Notes: a model not told the origin generated them from the sequence alone. Shown: positions 36,169-46,405, counted from the first letter of the stretch. The stretch: DNA of 50,931 nucleotides from Limnohabitans sp. (GCA_021300495.1 JAJTDK010000021.1:1-50931); one strand, 5' to 3'. A program made the numbers and translations.

Positions 36169-37830
36169 ATGCCACTGCCACCCGCACCAACACAGCGCGC
36201 CTCCTTGCTCGCCACAAAAAACATTGCTAAATTTGAAAAAATATCGGCGCCCCCTCCTTCCTTAAGCAGTGAACTTGCATCTGCCAAAAAATCTTCGGCA
36301 AAAAAGCAGTTGGATGACCATCCTCTGAACTTGGCCCCGCTGCACCCCTCTGAACTTGCGCCTTCAAGTCCAGAGCCCAGCAAACGCGCGCCAATGCCTG
36401 TCGCTTCCCAAAAACCAAAAGCTACCAAGAAGAAAAACGGCCCCACCAAATTGTTTGTGCTGGACACCAATGTGCTCATGCACGACCCGATGTGCCTGTT
36501 CCTGTTTGAAGAACACGACGTTTACTTGCCCATGATTGTTCTGGAAGAACTGGACAGCCATAAAAAAGGCATGACCGAAGTAGCCCGAAATGCCAGACAG
36601 ACCAGTCGATCTCTCGATGCGTTGGCAGCCACACTTGGATCGGACATGAAACTAGGCCTGCCCTTGAATGGCACGGGTCACATCGAAGCCCAAGGCAAGC
36701 TTTTCTTTCAGACCCAAATCATGGACGTGACCTTGCCCATGAGTTTGCCTCAAGGCAAAGCAGACAACCAAATCTTAGGCGTGGTCCAAGCCTTGGTTAA
36801 CCTGCACACTCCCAGAGAAGTGGTCCTGGTGTCTAAAGACATCAACATGCGCGTCAAAGCCAGGGCCTTGGGGTTGGCCGCAGAGGATTATCAAAACGAC
36901 AAAGTATTGGAAGACGGCGACCTGATGTATTCAGGGGCCTTGGCATTGCCCGCCGACTTTTGGAATCGTCATGGCAAAGCCATTGAAAGTTGGCAACAAG
37001 GCAGTCACACTTTTTATCGCTTCAGTGGTCCCTTGGTTCCTAGCTTGCTCATTAACCAATTTGTTTACTTAGAAGCACCCGGAGAGCCTAGCTTGTATGC
37101 CCGCGTCACTGAAATTAGGGGCAAAACAGCGGTCTTGAAAACACTCAAAGATTTTGGGCATGCCAAAAATGCCATTTGGGGCGTGCTGACTCGCAATCGC
37201 GAACAGAACTTTGCCATGAACATGCTGACCGATCCAGAAATTGACTTTGTCACCTTGGCTGGAACGGCAGGCACAGGTAAAACACTCATGGCTTTGGCAG
37301 CGGGCCTCACGCAAGTGCTCGACGACAGGCGTTATACAGAAATCATCATGACCCGCGCCACAGTCAGTGTGGGCGAAGACATTGGCTTTCTGCCAGGCAC
37401 TGAAGAAGAAAAGATGGGCCCATGGATGGGCGCCTTAGACGACAACCTGGAGTTTTTGGCCAAGGGCGATGGCGGCAATGCCGGTGAGTGGGGCCGTGCC
37501 GCCACCACTGAGCTGATTAGAAGCCGCATCAAAATCAAAAGCATGAACTTCATGCGCGGCCGAACCTTCATGAACAAATACGTGATCATTGACGAGGCGC
37601 AAAACTTAACACCCAAGCAAATGAAAACCTTGATCACACGGGCAGGCCCTGGCACCAAAATCATTTGTATGGGTAACTTGGCGCAAATTGACACGCCTTA
37701 TCTCACAGAAGGCTCCTCGGGCTTAACCTACGCCGTCGATCGTTTTAAAGGCTGGGCGCATGGTGGCCACATTACGCTGGCGCGGGGTGAGCGTTCAAGG
37801 CTGGCCGACTTTGCCAGCGAAGTGCTTTAA
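36169..37830 (+). CDS. PhoH2-type protein: PIN ribonuclease domain plus PhoH ATPase
   Basis: The 553-residue protein has a basic, Pro/Ser/Lys-rich leader (1-90) and then a PIN domain (about 95-235) with acidic residues in VLD99TNVLMHDP, EELDSHKKG and VSKDINMR. A linker follows, then a PhoH ATPase with Walker A GTAGTGKT at 365-372 and Walker B VIIDEAQN. Proteins of this layout have been shown to be RNA helicase-nucleases in other bacteria. The gene is not the ybeY-linked phoH. A GAGG is about 9 bases before the ATG. It is convergent with dnaB. Confidence 0.93.
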   Translation: MPLPPAPTQRASLLATKNIAKFEKISAPPPSLSSELASAKKSSAKKQLDDHPLNLAPLHPSELAPSSPEPSKRAPMPVASQKPKATKKKNGPTKLFVLDTNVLMHDPMCLFLFEEHDVYLPMIVLEELDSHKKGMTEVARNARQTSRSLDALAATLGSDMKLGLPLNGTGHIEAQGKLFFQTQIMDVTLPMSLPQGKADNQILGVVQALVNLHTPREVVLVSKDINMRVKARALGLAAEDYQNDKVLEDGDLMYSGALALPADFWNRHGKAIESWQQGSHTFYRFSGPLVPSLLINQFVYLEAPGEPSLYARVTEIRGKTAVLKTLKDFGHAKNAIWGVLTRNREQNFAMNMLTDPEIDFVTLAGTAGTGKTLMALAAGLTQVLDDRRYTEIIMTRATVSVGEDIGFLPGTEEEKMGPWMGALDDNLEFLAKGDGGNAGEWGRAATTELIRSRIKIKSMNFMRGRTFMNKYVIIDEAQNLTPKQMKTLITRAGPGTKIICMGNLAQIDTPYLTEGSSGLTYAVDRFKGWAHGGHITLARGERSRLADFASEVL

Positions 37831-37848
37831 GGCTTGTGGCGTGGTGAT

Positions 37849-39282
37849 TTAGTAATCGCCGCTGCTACCACCCGATGCCAAGCTTTCAAAACGCGTTAAA
37901 GGTTTCAAGAAAGTTAGGCGAACGGCGCCGGTGGGGCCGTTTCGTTGCTTGCCAATGATGATCTCTGCAACACCAGGGTCTTTAGAGTCTTTGTTGTAAT
38001 AATCATCACGGTAAATGAACATGATGATGTCGGCATCTTGCTCAATGGCGCCCGACTCGCGCAAGTCACTCATCATGGGCCGCTTGTCGGTTCTTTGCTC
38101 GACGCCACGGTTAAGCTGAGACAGCGCAATGACTGGGCACTGAAGCTCTTTGGCCAACATCTTCAGGCCCCGAGAGATTTCGCCCAATTCAGTGGCACGG
38201 TTTTCACCATCACCACTGGACGAACCTGTCATGAGCTGCAAGTAATCAACCACAATCAGACCCAACTTGCCACATCTGCGCGCTAAGCGACGCGCGTTGG
38301 CACGCAGTTCGCTGCTTGTGAGTCCAGCTGTTTCATCAATGTGCAGAGAAACAGTTCTGAGTCGCTCAATGGCATCGGTAAGACGTGGCCATTCTTCATC
38401 GCTTAGCTTGCCGGTACGCAAGTGCCCTTGATCAATTCGACCAATCGATCCCACCACGCGCACCGCCAATTGTGCGGCACCCATCTCCATCGAAAAAACA
38501 GCCACAGGCAAGCCCTCGTTCAAGGCAACGTGCTCGGCAATGTTGATGGCAAATGCGGTTTTGCCCATGGAAGGACGTGCCGCCAACACCACCAAATCGC
38601 CTGCTTGCAAACCTGAGGTCATGCGGTCCAGATCGTAGAAACCTGTGGGTACCCCTGTGATGTCGTTAGGGTTGTCGGCCATTTCTTGCACGCGGTCCAT
38701 GAGGTCAACCACCAAGGTTTCCATGGATTGAAAGCCCTGCTTCATGCGAGAGCCTTCTTCACCGATGTTGAAGATTTTTTGTTCGGCTTCGTCTAGGATT
38801 CTCTCAATAGGACGGCCTTGAGGGTTAAAGGCATTGGTGGCAATTTCGTCGCTGGCCGTGACCAACTTGCGCAGAATGGAGCGCTCGCGAACAATTTCTG
38901 CATAGCGCCTGATGTTGCTGGCACTCGGCACATATTGAGCCAAGGAGTTAAGGTAGCCCAAACCACCCATGCCCTCTGCTTTGCCTTGATTTTGCAACTG
39001 CTCATACACCGTGATGACGTCGGCTGGTTTAGAGCCATTGATCAAAGTTGAGATGGCTGCAAAAATTAATTTGTGCTCATGCCGATAAAAATCATTGTCA
39101 GTGAGCAAGTCACCCATTCGATCCCAAGCCGTGTTGTCTAGCAGCAAACCGCCCAACACACTCGACTCGGCCTCGATGGAGTGAGGCGGCACACGCAACT
39201 GTGCAATTTGCTGATCTTGGCTGACTGCGCTGAAACCCAATTCGGATTCAGAGTGCGACTGAGGAGAAAAAAGTGCGGACAT
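37849..39282 (-). CDS. dnaB: replicative DNA helicase DnaB
   Basis: DnaB is the hexameric helicase that drives the fork. The 477-residue protein has the N-terminal collar (residues 30-170), Walker A ARPSMGKTAFA, Walker B LIVVDYLQLM, and the DnaB motif LSQLNRGVEQR. No intein is present. Two DnaA boxes lie 60-105 bases upstream of its ATG, after the rplI terminator, so it appears to have its own promoter. Confidence 0.98.
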   Translation of the reverse strand: MSALFSPQSHSESELGFSAVSQDQQIAQLRVPPHSIEAESSVLGGLLLDNTAWDRMGDLLTDNDFYRHEHKLIFAAISTLINGSKPADVITVYEQLQNQGKAEGMGGLGYLNSLAQYVPSASNIRRYAEIVRERSILRKLVTASDEIATNAFNPQGRPIERILDEAEQKIFNIGEEGSRMKQGFQSMETLVVDLMDRVQEMADNPNDITGVPTGFYDLDRMTSGLQAGDLVVLAARPSMGKTAFAINIAEHVALNEGLPVAVFSMEMGAAQLAVRVVGSIGRIDQGHLRTGKLSDEEWPRLTDAIERLRTVSLHIDETAGLTSSELRANARRLARRCGKLGLIVVDYLQLMTGSSSGDGENRATELGEISRGLKMLAKELQCPVIALSQLNRGVEQRTDKRPMMSDLRESGAIEQDADIIMFIYRDDYYNKDSKDPGVAEIIIGKQRNGPTGAVRLTFLKPLTRFESLASGGSSGDY

Positions 39283-39344
39283 GGACGTTCTAGTTTGAAT
39301 ACTGGATCTTACGCACTGCCGGCACTTTGGTCATGGGACAAGCC

Positions 39345-39386
39345 TGTGGATAAGTCGTTGGTAAGTAAAGAAAGTCTTGTGAATAA
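39345..39386 (-). promoter_or_regulatory. two DnaA boxes upstream of dnaB
   Basis: On the minus strand TTATTCACA (39386-39378) and TTATCCACA (39353-39345) both match the DnaA consensus TTATNCACA without a mismatch. They point the same way, are 33 bp apart (about three helical turns) and lie just before dnaB. Confidence 0.7.
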
Positions 39387-39408
39387 ACTAAAAATATTTG
39401 CAAAAAAG

Positions 39409-39442
39409 AAAAAGCCGCCAGTCATTCGACGGGCGGCTTTTT
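39409..39442 (-). terminator. intrinsic terminator after rplI
   Basis: AAAAAGCCGCC (39409-39419) pairs with GGCGGCTTTTT (39432-39442) around a 12-base loop. On the minus strand the stem runs into TTTTTCTTTTTTG, ending the rpsF-priB-rpsR-rplI unit. Confidence 0.9.
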
Positions 39443-39456
39443 AAATGGCTTAAAAA

Positions 39457-39909
39457 TTAAGCTGTTTCGCCGTAGACGGAAACGGTGACTTCAACCACCA
39501 CGTCTGTGTGCAATGCCACAGCAACTGTAGATTCGCTGACAGTTTTGATCGGGCCATTGGGCATGCGGATTTGGGCTTTGGCCAAACCGTAGCCAGCTTT
39601 GTTCAATTCTTCAGCAATGTCGTGGTTGGTGACAGAACCAAACAAACGACCGTCAACGCCAGCCTTTTGAGTGATTTTGACCACAGCACCCGAAAGCTTT
39701 TCGCCTTGGGCTTGGGCTTCAGCCAATTTGGCTGCTGCTGCTTTTTCGAGTTCGACGCGGCGCGCTTCGAATTCAGCTTTGTTGGCTTCAGTCGCACGGC
39801 GTGCACGGCCACTTGGAATGAGGAAATTGCGAGCGTAACCGTCTTTGACTTTAACGATTTCACCTAAATTGCCAAGGTTCACAACCTTATCGAGCAGAAT
39901 AATTTGCAT
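39457..39909 (-). CDS. rplI: 50S ribosomal protein L9
   Basis: The 150-residue protein begins [22 protein letters not shown], with the N-domain [10 protein letters not shown], a long linking helix, and a C-domain with [22 protein letters not shown] is about 8 bases before the ATG. It is the last gene of the rpsF unit, 11 bases after rpsR. Confidence 0.98.
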   Translation of the reverse strand: MQIILLDKVVNLGNLGEIVKVKDGYARNFLIPSGRARRATEANKAEFEARRVELEKAAAAKLAEAQAQGEKLSGAVVKITQKAGVDGRLFGSVTNHDIAEELNKAGYGLAKAQIRMPNGPIKTVSESTVAVALHTDVVVEVTVSVYGETA

Positions 39910-39920
39910 GGTTGTTCTCC

Positions 39921-40202
39921 TTAAACTTTGTGCTGATCGCTGTAAGGCAACATGGCCAAGAAGCGAGCGCGCTTGATAGCGGTGTTCAGTTGGCGCTGGT
40001 AAATAGCGCGCGTGCCTGTCAAACGTGCGGGAATGATTTTGCCGTTTTCAGCAATGAAGTCGCGCAGTGTGTCGACGTCTTTGTAATCAATCTCTTCCAC
40101 GCCTGTGACTGTGAAGCGGCAGAAACGCTTGCGCTTGAACAGCAGTGACTGGGTGTTGCGCTTGGGGCGCTTGTCTTTGTTAAATTTTTTGAAAGTGGCC
40201 AT
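39921..40202 (-). CDS. rpsR: 30S ribosomal protein S18
   Basis: The 93-residue protein has a basic N-terminal extension and the S18 core ([55 protein letters not shown]). S18 pairs with S6 on the 30S platform. AGGAGG precedes the ATG by about 4 bases. Confidence 0.98.
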   Translation of the reverse strand: MATFKKFNKDKRPKRNTQSLLFKRKRFCRFTVTGVEEIDYKDVDTLRDFIAENGKIIPARLTGTRAIYQRQLNTAIKRARFLAMLPYSDQHKV

Positions 40203-40217
40203 GGGGCCTCCTGAAAA

Positions 40218-40514
40218 TTAAAGTGTCTTAAATTCTTGAATATGCAGAATCACATTTTTTCCGTTTTTGGGAGTGGCCAAAAAACCGCTGAATTTCCAAA
40301 CACTGCCAATGGGCTGGGTTTGAATTCTCTCTGCAACCGATCCGATGGCAACAGCTTTCACTGTGGCTTTGACCTGTCTGAGAGTTCCCGCTTCTTGGAT
40401 GCTAGAGGCATGCTCTAGGACCAAGTCAATGACTGGCAAGCCAGCCGGTGTGTATCGAATTGCTTTTTGCTCTGCGATACCAGCGGTTAATTCAAGGTGG
40501 TTTTGTTCCGTCAC
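40218..40514 (-). CDS. priB: primosomal replication protein PriB
   Basis: PriB is a dimeric OB-fold protein that binds ssDNA and helps PriA restart stalled forks. The 98-residue product has IRYTPAGLPVIDLVLEH, RQVKATVKAVAIG and WKFSGFLATPKNGK, as in beta/gammaproteobacterial PriB. The start is GTG 40514. Its Shine-Dalgarno is odd: AGGA abuts the GTG with no spacer, and no other in-frame start is present. It sits between rpsF and rpsR, the classical position. Confidence 0.92.
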   Translation of the reverse strand: MTEQNHLELTAGIAEQKAIRYTPAGLPVIDLVLEHASSIQEAGTLRQVKATVKAVAIGSVAERIQTQPIGSVWKFSGFLATPKNGKNVILHIQEFKTL

Positions 40515-40532
40515 TCCTGTTAACGAATGTAA

Positions 40533-40877
40533 TTAGCCTGCAAATTCGGCTTGTTGGGCTTTGCGAGCTTCTTCGCGCTCAACTTGTTTCATCATGGAAG
40601 ATGGGCCTGAATCGGCTTTCTTCTTCAGAACCGTCAAGTGACGCAAAACAGCATCGTTGAACTTGAAAGCATGTTCGAGTTCGGCCATCACAGCCTGATC
40701 AGCTTCAATGTTCACGCACAAGTAGTGGGCTTTGCCCAACTTGTTAATTTGGTAGGCCATCTGACGACGACCCCAGTCTTCGACACGGTGAATCTTGCCA
40801 CCACCGGCAACGATCATGCCTTTGTAACGCTCCAACATGGCTGGAACTTGTTCGCTCTGATCCGGGTGAATCAGCAA
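40533..40877 (-). CDS. rpsF: 30S ribosomal protein S6, unusual 5' end
   Basis: From [19 protein letters not shown] on the sequence is a normal S6 ([39 protein letters not shown]). S6 normally starts MRHYEI directly before this. Here the frame upstream reads A-G-L-P-E-I-I and then L-L-I-H-P-D, so EII is kept but MRHY is absent, and there is no ATG or GTG. TTG 40877 is the only standard start, without a Shine-Dalgarno, and it removes part of the first beta strand. A non-AUG start such as ATC/ATT just upstream, a small deletion, or a sequence error are alternatives. The symporter stop is only 37 bases upstream. Confidence 0.85.
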   Translation of the reverse strand: MLIHPDQSEQVPAMLERYKGMIVAGGGKIHRVEDWGRRQMAYQINKLGKAHYLCVNIEADQAVMAELEHAFKFNDAVLRHLTVLKKKADSGPSSMMKQVEREEARKAQQAEFAG

Positions 40878-40899
40878 AATGATTTCAGGTAAGCCCGCG

Positions 40900-40905
40900 A
40901 TTATA
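40900..40905 (-). promoter_or_regulatory. possible -10 element before rpsF
   Basis: A perfect TATAAT stands on the minus strand 23 bases before TTG 40877. If used, the mRNA would start about 15 bases before the TTG and have almost no leader. No convincing -35 was found in the end of the symporter gene. Confidence 0.35.
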
Positions 40906-40914
40906 GCCCAGGAA

Positions 40915-43029
40915 CTAGAGTCCAGGATAGGGATTTTGAGAGGGCGCCTGGGGTTCGGGCGTCAGAGGGCGGTCTGGCCAGGCCCAACTGCCCAAAAGAA
41001 TAGCCAAAAATCCAACCGGCACCCCCAAAATACCCGCCGAGATAGGCTGAATGCCCAAAAATAAGCCGCTGTCTGCAGGCCAATGAAACGCTGCCCTCAA
41101 AGTAGGCACATTGAGCGTCATGTAAAGCAGCGTGGTGATCAGGCCCAAAAGCATGCCCAAAACCACGCCCTTGCGACTGGCGCGCTTCCAGAAAATCCCC
41201 ATGACCATGCCAGGAAAGAAGGCGGAAGCTGCCAAAGAAAAAGACGCTGAAACCAAAGCTAGGATTTGAGCAGGCTTCCAAGCGGCCACCAAAGCGGCGC
41301 ACATGGCCACGGCCAACAAAGCAAACTTGGACAAAATCACACGACCATCTTGAGATTCCACGCCATTTTTCATGCCTAAGCGCATGTCATGAACGAAAGC
41401 GTTGCTGATGGTCAAAAGCAAGCCGTCTGCCGTTGACAATGCGGCGGCAAACCCCCCAGCGGCCACCAAGCCAGATATGACGTAAGGCAGCCCAGCCAAT
41501 TCAGGGCTGGCCAACATGATCATGTCTGCACCCAACTTCAGCTCACCAAATTGCAAGATGCCATCTAAGTTCACGTCTGTCACTTCGACCAAGGCGCTGT
41601 CAACCCTTGCCCACTGTGCCAGCCAATGGGGTAGCTCAGAAAAGGAGCTGCCCACCAAGTTGTTCATGACCTCAAACTTCACAAGCACGGCCAATGCGGG
41701 CGCACTGAGATACAAGATCACAATGAAAAACAAAGACCACGCCACCGAAAGCCGCGCCTCGGCCTCGTTGGGCACCGTGTAGAAGCGGGTTAACAAATGA
41801 GGCAGGCCAGCGGTGCCGGCCATGAGACAAAAAATAAGCGCGACAAAATTGATGCGCGAGTGCTGGAAAAGTTCTTGCTCTTGCGGTGTGCCATCGGGCT
41901 CGCCCTGAAAAGCCTTGCCGTGAAGCGGCATGCCACCCAGGGGCTTTGACCGCTCATAGTTGTCAAGCATGGCCTTTTGCCAAACCTCCTTCGCCTCGGC
42001 GGCATTTTTAGGCAATGCCTGCAAGTCGCGCCGTGCTTTTGTGATCACCGAAAATTCAGCGTTTTGAAGTTTTAAATCTCGCACGTGCTGCTCAAGCACA
42101 TACCGCTCATTTTGCAGAGATGCTTCAACATTTTCCAGCTTTGATCGCAGCGCATCTGCTCGGCGCAAATACTCATTCCTGACGGCCAACTCTGCAGGGT
42201 CAGCGATGAGTTTTTGCTCTAGCTCTGCAATCTTAGTCAGTTGCGTGCCATACGCCAGTGGTGCCAAAGGCGTTCCCAGCTGTTTGTAGGCCAGCCATGA
42301 CACAGGAATTAAAAATGCCATCATCAAAATGATGTACTGAGCAACTTGGGTCCAAGTAATGGCTCGCATACCCCCCAAAAAGGAACACAACAAAATACCA
42401 CCCAAGCCCAGCAAAATACCAATTTCAAACTGCACCCCCGTGAGGCGCGAAGCAATCAGGCCAACGCCATAAATTTGCGCAACCACATAGGTGAATGAAC
42501 ACAAAATAGCCGACCAAGCTGCCAACAATCTAGGCCAACGGCCGCCATAGCGCTGACTGAAAAAGTCTGGCAAGGTGTACAAATTCATAGACCGCAAATG
42601 CGGTGCGATCAGCAAGGCCACCAAGCAAAACCCGCCAGTCCATCCCATGACGTAGGCTAAACCGCCTGCTTGATCGCCACTGCCAGAAAAACCTTGTAAG
42701 TAAAGTGCACCAGACAAACTGATGAATGAAGCCGCACTCATCCAGTCTGCGGCTGTGGCCATGCCGTTGTAAAAAGCAGGAATGCGCCGGCCGGCTACGT
42801 AATATTCTTCTGCATTGGAAGTTCGACCTGCGACACCAATGAAGGCGTAGATCATGACCGTCGAAAACAAAAAGATGGGGCCAATTAAATTTCTTGAAAG
42901 GCCTTGATGTTCCGCCCAACCCATGGTGCCCATCAAGCAAAGCAGCAAAATAACGTAAGTCACAACGTTTCGATGCAACCGCCATTGGTAGGCGGCATAC
43001 TTTTGCTGAAATGAGGCTGATGGTTTCAA
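40915..43029 (-). CDS. sodium:solute symporter (VC_2705-like) with coiled-coil insert and EF-hand loop
   Basis: The product of about 704 residues is a Na+/solute symporter of the SSS family. The core has the usual helices ([57 protein letters not shown], and [26 protein letters not shown], read in order). Two departures stand out. Between two helices there is a charged coiled-coil segment of about 110 residues (near 260-370). At 485-496 there is a 12-residue loop [12 protein letters not shown] with the spacing of an EF-hand. The start is put at TTG 43029, which overlaps the ppsA TGA as TTGA with GGAAAAG upstream; TTG 43053 would add eight residues. Cotranscription with ppsA suggests uptake of a small carboxylate, which is inference. 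Confidence 0.85.
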   Translation of the reverse strand: MKPSASFQQKYAAYQWRLHRNVVTYVILLLCLMGTMGWAEHQGLSRNLIGPIFLFSTVMIYAFIGVAGRTSNAEEYYVAGRRIPAFYNGMATAADWMSAASFISLSGALYLQGFSGSGDQAGGLAYVMGWTGGFCLVALLIAPHLRSMNLYTLPDFFSQRYGGRWPRLLAAWSAILCSFTYVVAQIYGVGLIASRLTGVQFEIGILLGLGGILLCSFLGGMRAITWTQVAQYIILMMAFLIPVSWLAYKQLGTPLAPLAYGTQLTKIAELEQKLIADPAELAVRNEYLRRADALRSKLENVEASLQNERYVLEQHVRDLKLQNAEFSVITKARRDLQALPKNAAEAKEVWQKAMLDNYERSKPLGGMPLHGKAFQGEPDGTPQEQELFQHSRINFVALIFCLMAGTAGLPHLLTRFYTVPNEAEARLSVAWSLFFIVILYLSAPALAVLVKFEVMNNLVGSSFSELPHWLAQWARVDSALVEVTDVNLDGILQFGELKLGADMIMLASPELAGLPYVISGLVAAGGFAAALSTADGLLLTISNAFVHDMRLGMKNGVESQDGRVILSKFALLAVAMCAALVAAWKPAQILALVSASFSLAASAFFPGMVMGIFWKRASRKGVVLGMLLGLITTLLYMTLNVPTLRAAFHWPADSGLFLGIQPISAGILGVPVGFLAILLGSWAWPDRPLTPEPQAPSQNPYPGL

Positions 43030-45422
43030 TCGGCTTTTCCAAGTTGCGTCCAAGTTTCAACCACGGTGTCTGGATTCAATGAGATGGAGCTGATGCCCTG
43101 CGCCATAAGCCAACGTGCAAAGTCTGGATGGTCGCTTGGACCTTGGCCACAAATGCCCACATATTTCCCCTGACGCAGGCACGCCTGAATGGCCTGTGAT
43201 ATCAAGGTTTGAACTGCCAAATCGCGTTCGTCAAAATCGACAGCCAACAACGCCAAGCCGGAGTCACGGTCTAAGCCCAAGGTAAGTTGCGTCAGGTCGT
43301 TAGAGCCGATTGAAAAGCCATCGAAGTAATCCAAGAACTGCTCAGCCAAGATGGCGTTGCTGGGGACTTCGCACATCATGATGATTTTCAGTTCATCCTG
43401 ACCGCGCTTTAGGCCATGTTTGCCCAACAACTGGGTGACACGATCGGCTTGACCCAAGGTTCGAACAAACGGCACCATGACTTGCACATTGGTCAAGCCC
43501 ATCTCGCCGCGGACACGCTTAATGGCTTCACACTCCATGGCAAAGGCCTCGCCAAAATCTTCGCTGATATAGCGCGCCGCACCGCGAAAACCCAACATCG
43601 GATTTTCTTCTTCGGGCTCGTAGCGGCTGCCGCCAATGAGTTTGCGGTACTCATTGCTCTTGAAATCTGACAAGCGAACAATGACCGGCTTGGGCCAAAA
43701 AGCGGCGGCAATGCTGGCCACGCCTTCTGTGACTTTGTCGATGTAAAACGCCTTGGGTGAAGCATGGCCGCGCGCCACAGACTCCACCGCTTTTTTCAAG
43801 TCGGCATCGATATTGGGGTAATCCAAAATGGCTTTGGGGTGAACACCAATGTTGTTGTTGATGATGAACTCTAAACGCGCCAAGCCTACGCCTTGATTGG
43901 GCAACTGTGCAAAGTCAAATGCCAACTGCGGATTGCCTACGTTCATCATGATTTTGGTGGCAATTTCGGGCATGGTGCCTCTGATCACTTCTGTCACTTC
44001 CGTTTCAAGCAAGCCATCGTATATGCGGCCTGTATCACCTTCAGCGCAACTGACTGTGACAAGCGTGCCATCTTTCAATTGATCCGTGGCATTGCCACAA
44101 CCCACGACCGCAGGAATGCCCAGCTCTCTTGCAATGATGGCAGCATGACAAGTGCGCCCTCCCCGGTTGGTCACGATGGCACTGGCGCGCTTCATCACGG
44201 GCTCCCAATTGGGGTCTGTCATGTCAGTCACTAACACATCGCCGGCTTGCACTTGGTCCATCTCTGAAATGCTGTGTACCAAACGAACAGGGCCTGTGCC
44301 AATTTTTTGACCAATGGCACGACCCTCAGCCAGCACCGCGCCCTTGCCTTTGAGTTTGTAACGAAGTTCTGCGGTACCTTTAGACTGGCTCTTCACGGTT
44401 TCAGGACGGGCCTGCAAAATATAAATCAAACCGTCGACGCCATCTTTACCCCATTCGATGTCCATCGGGCGGCCGTAGTGCTTTTCAATCACCATGGCGT
44501 ATTGCGCCAGCTGCGTAATGTCTGCATCGGACAAGGAGTAGCGATTGCGCAACGCCATGGCCACATCCACCGTTTTCACCAGCTTGCCTGAGCTGGCTTT
44601 TTCTTCGGGTGTGGAAAAAATCATTTGCAGGAGCTTAGAGCCCAAGTTGCGTCGAATGACGGCTTTGTTGCCAGCGGCCAGCATGGGCTTGTGCACATAA
44701 AACTCATCGGGATTCACAGCGCCCTGCACCACTGTCTCGCCCAAGCCATAACTGGACGTGATGAACACCACATCTTCAAAACCTGTTTCGGTGTCAATGG
44801 TGAACATCACACCCGCTGCGCCCAGGTCAGAACGAACCATGCGCTGTACCCCGGCTGACAATGCCACTTCTGAGTGGGCAAAACCTTTGTGCACGCGGTA
44901 ACTGATTGCACGGTCGTTGTACAAGGAGGCAAACACTTCCTTCATCTTGTGCAGAACATCCTCAACGCCAACCACATTCAAAAATGTTTCTTGCTGGCCT
45001 GCGAACGACGCATCGGGCAAATCTTCGGCAGTGGCCGAGGAACGCACCGCAAAGGAGGCTTGCGCATTGCCAGCGCTCAGAACTGCAAACTGCTCACGAA
45101 TGGCCTTCTCCAAGTCTGCAGGAAAAGGCTGCGCCTCGACCATGGCACGGATTTCTGCACCTACTGCGACCAGGGCTCGAACATCCTCCACATCCAAGTC
45201 GTCCAATTTTTGGTTGATGCGATCGACCAAGCCGCCATGCTTTAAAAACTCTCGAAATGCATGCGCTGTGGTAGCAAAGCCTGTAGGGACTCTGACACCG
45301 TTGGGCAGTTGCGAGATCATCTCGCCCAAGCTGGCATTTTTGCCCCCAACAGATTCAACATCCGACATTCGAAGAAGTTCAAAGGGAACGGCCAACGCGT
45401 CCTTTGCAAAAAGCTGAGACAT
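43026..45422 (-). CDS. ppsA: phosphoenolpyruvate synthase
   Basis: PpsA makes PEP from pyruvate and ATP for gluconeogenesis. The 798-residue protein has the N-terminal ATP-binding domain ([32 protein letters not shown]), the swivelling His domain with H426 in [15 protein letters not shown], and the PEP-binding C-domain ([33 protein letters not shown]). GGAG is 6 bases before the ATG. It is divergent from its regulator ppsR and overlaps the symporter start. Confidence 0.97.
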   Translation of the reverse strand: MSQLFAKDALAVPFELLRMSDVESVGGKNASLGEMISQLPNGVRVPTGFATTAHAFREFLKHGGLVDRINQKLDDLDVEDVRALVAVGAEIRAMVEAQPFPADLEKAIREQFAVLSAGNAQASFAVRSSATAEDLPDASFAGQQETFLNVVGVEDVLHKMKEVFASLYNDRAISYRVHKGFAHSEVALSAGVQRMVRSDLGAAGVMFTIDTETGFEDVVFITSSYGLGETVVQGAVNPDEFYVHKPMLAAGNKAVIRRNLGSKLLQMIFSTPEEKASSGKLVKTVDVAMALRNRYSLSDADITQLAQYAMVIEKHYGRPMDIEWGKDGVDGLIYILQARPETVKSQSKGTAELRYKLKGKGAVLAEGRAIGQKIGTGPVRLVHSISEMDQVQAGDVLVTDMTDPNWEPVMKRASAIVTNRGGRTCHAAIIARELGIPAVVGCGNATDQLKDGTLVTVSCAEGDTGRIYDGLLETEVTEVIRGTMPEIATKIMMNVGNPQLAFDFAQLPNQGVGLARLEFIINNNIGVHPKAILDYPNIDADLKKAVESVARGHASPKAFYIDKVTEGVASIAAAFWPKPVIVRLSDFKSNEYRKLIGGSRYEPEEENPMLGFRGAARYISEDFGEAFAMECEAIKRVRGEMGLTNVQVMVPFVRTLGQADRVTQLLGKHGLKRGQDELKIIMMCEVPSNAILAEQFLDYFDGFSIGSNDLTQLTLGLDRDSGLALLAVDFDERDLAVQTLISQAIQACLRQGKYVGICGQGPSDHPDFARWLMAQGISSISLNPDTVVETWTQLGKAD

Positions 45423-45574
45423 AAAAACTCCAATATTAAAAAACGGCTTTGAACCCGAACCAACTCTCAGAATCTTGATTGTTTTTAGACTGGATGACTG
45501 AGCGCCAGCAGGCGGTAGATAATGAAAGTGATTTTAGGTCTCAACTCCCTGTTCACTCCATTAAAATTTCAACA

Positions 45575-46396
45575 ATGCCCAACAGAACCGTTTTTTTCAT
45601 CTCCGACGGCACCGGAATTACGGCCGAAACCTTTGGCAAAGCCATCTTGGCCCAATTTGAGTTGAAAACAAGGTACATCCGGCTTCCTTTTATAGACAGT
45701 GCAGACAAGGCACACCAAGCCGTCCGCCAAATCAACCACACGGCAGAGATCGAGAACATCAAGCCCATCGTTTTCACCACTTTGGTGAACATGGAAGTTC
45801 TCCAAGTGATTCGGGATGGTTGCAAAGGCATGTTGCTGGATATGTTTGGCACCTTCGTCAACCCGCTAGAAGAAGAGTTGGGCATCAAATCGCACCACCG
45901 GGTGGGCCGCTTTTCCGACGTCAGCAAAAGCAAGGACTACCACGACCGCATTGAGGCCATTAACTTCTCACTGGCCCACGATGATGGACAGTCCAACCGT
46001 GATTTGGAGTCAGCTGAGGTGATTTTGGTGGGTGTGAGCCGAAGTGGCAAAACCCCCACCAGCCTGTATTTGGCCATGCAACACGGCTTGAAAGCGGCCA
46101 ACTACCCCCTCATTCCCGAGGACTTTGAACGCAAGCAACTTCCACCGGCTTTGGTGCCACATCGCAAAAAGATCTTTGGGCTCACCATTCACCCAGATCG
46201 ACTTTCAGAAATTCGAACAGAGCGGCGCCCGAACTCAAAATACGCCAGCATTGAAAACTGCCGTCAAGAAGTGGCTGATGCTGAATCAATGATGCGCCGA
46301 TCGGGCATTCGGTGGCTCTCGACCACCACCAAATCGATTGAAGAAATTGCCACCACCATCCTGCAAGAAATCAAACCCGAGCGTTTGATTTACTGA
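45575..46396 (+). CDS. ppsR: PEP synthase regulatory protein (bifunctional kinase/pyrophosphorylase)
   Basis: This DUF299 protein inactivates PEP synthase by ADP-dependent phosphorylation and reactivates it by Pi-dependent dephosphorylation. The 273-residue product starts MPNRTVFFISDGTGITAET and has the P-loop GVSRSGKT at 153-160. ATG 45575 gives the normal N-terminus, although the frame is open upstream to 45479. Its only likely target, ppsA, is divergent beside it. It is nearly tail to tail with glmM (9 bases). Confidence 0.96.
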   Translation: MPNRTVFFISDGTGITAETFGKAILAQFELKTRYIRLPFIDSADKAHQAVRQINHTAEIENIKPIVFTTLVNMEVLQVIRDGCKGMLLDMFGTFVNPLEEELGIKSHHRVGRFSDVSKSKDYHDRIEAINFSLAHDDGQSNRDLESAEVILVGVSRSGKTPTSLYLAMQHGLKAANYPLIPEDFERKQLPPALVPHRKKIFGLTIHPDRLSEIRTERRPNSKYASIENCRQEVADAESMMRRSGIRWLSTTTKSIEEIATTILQEIKPERLIY

Positions 46397-46405
46397 AGTA
46401 CTGAT

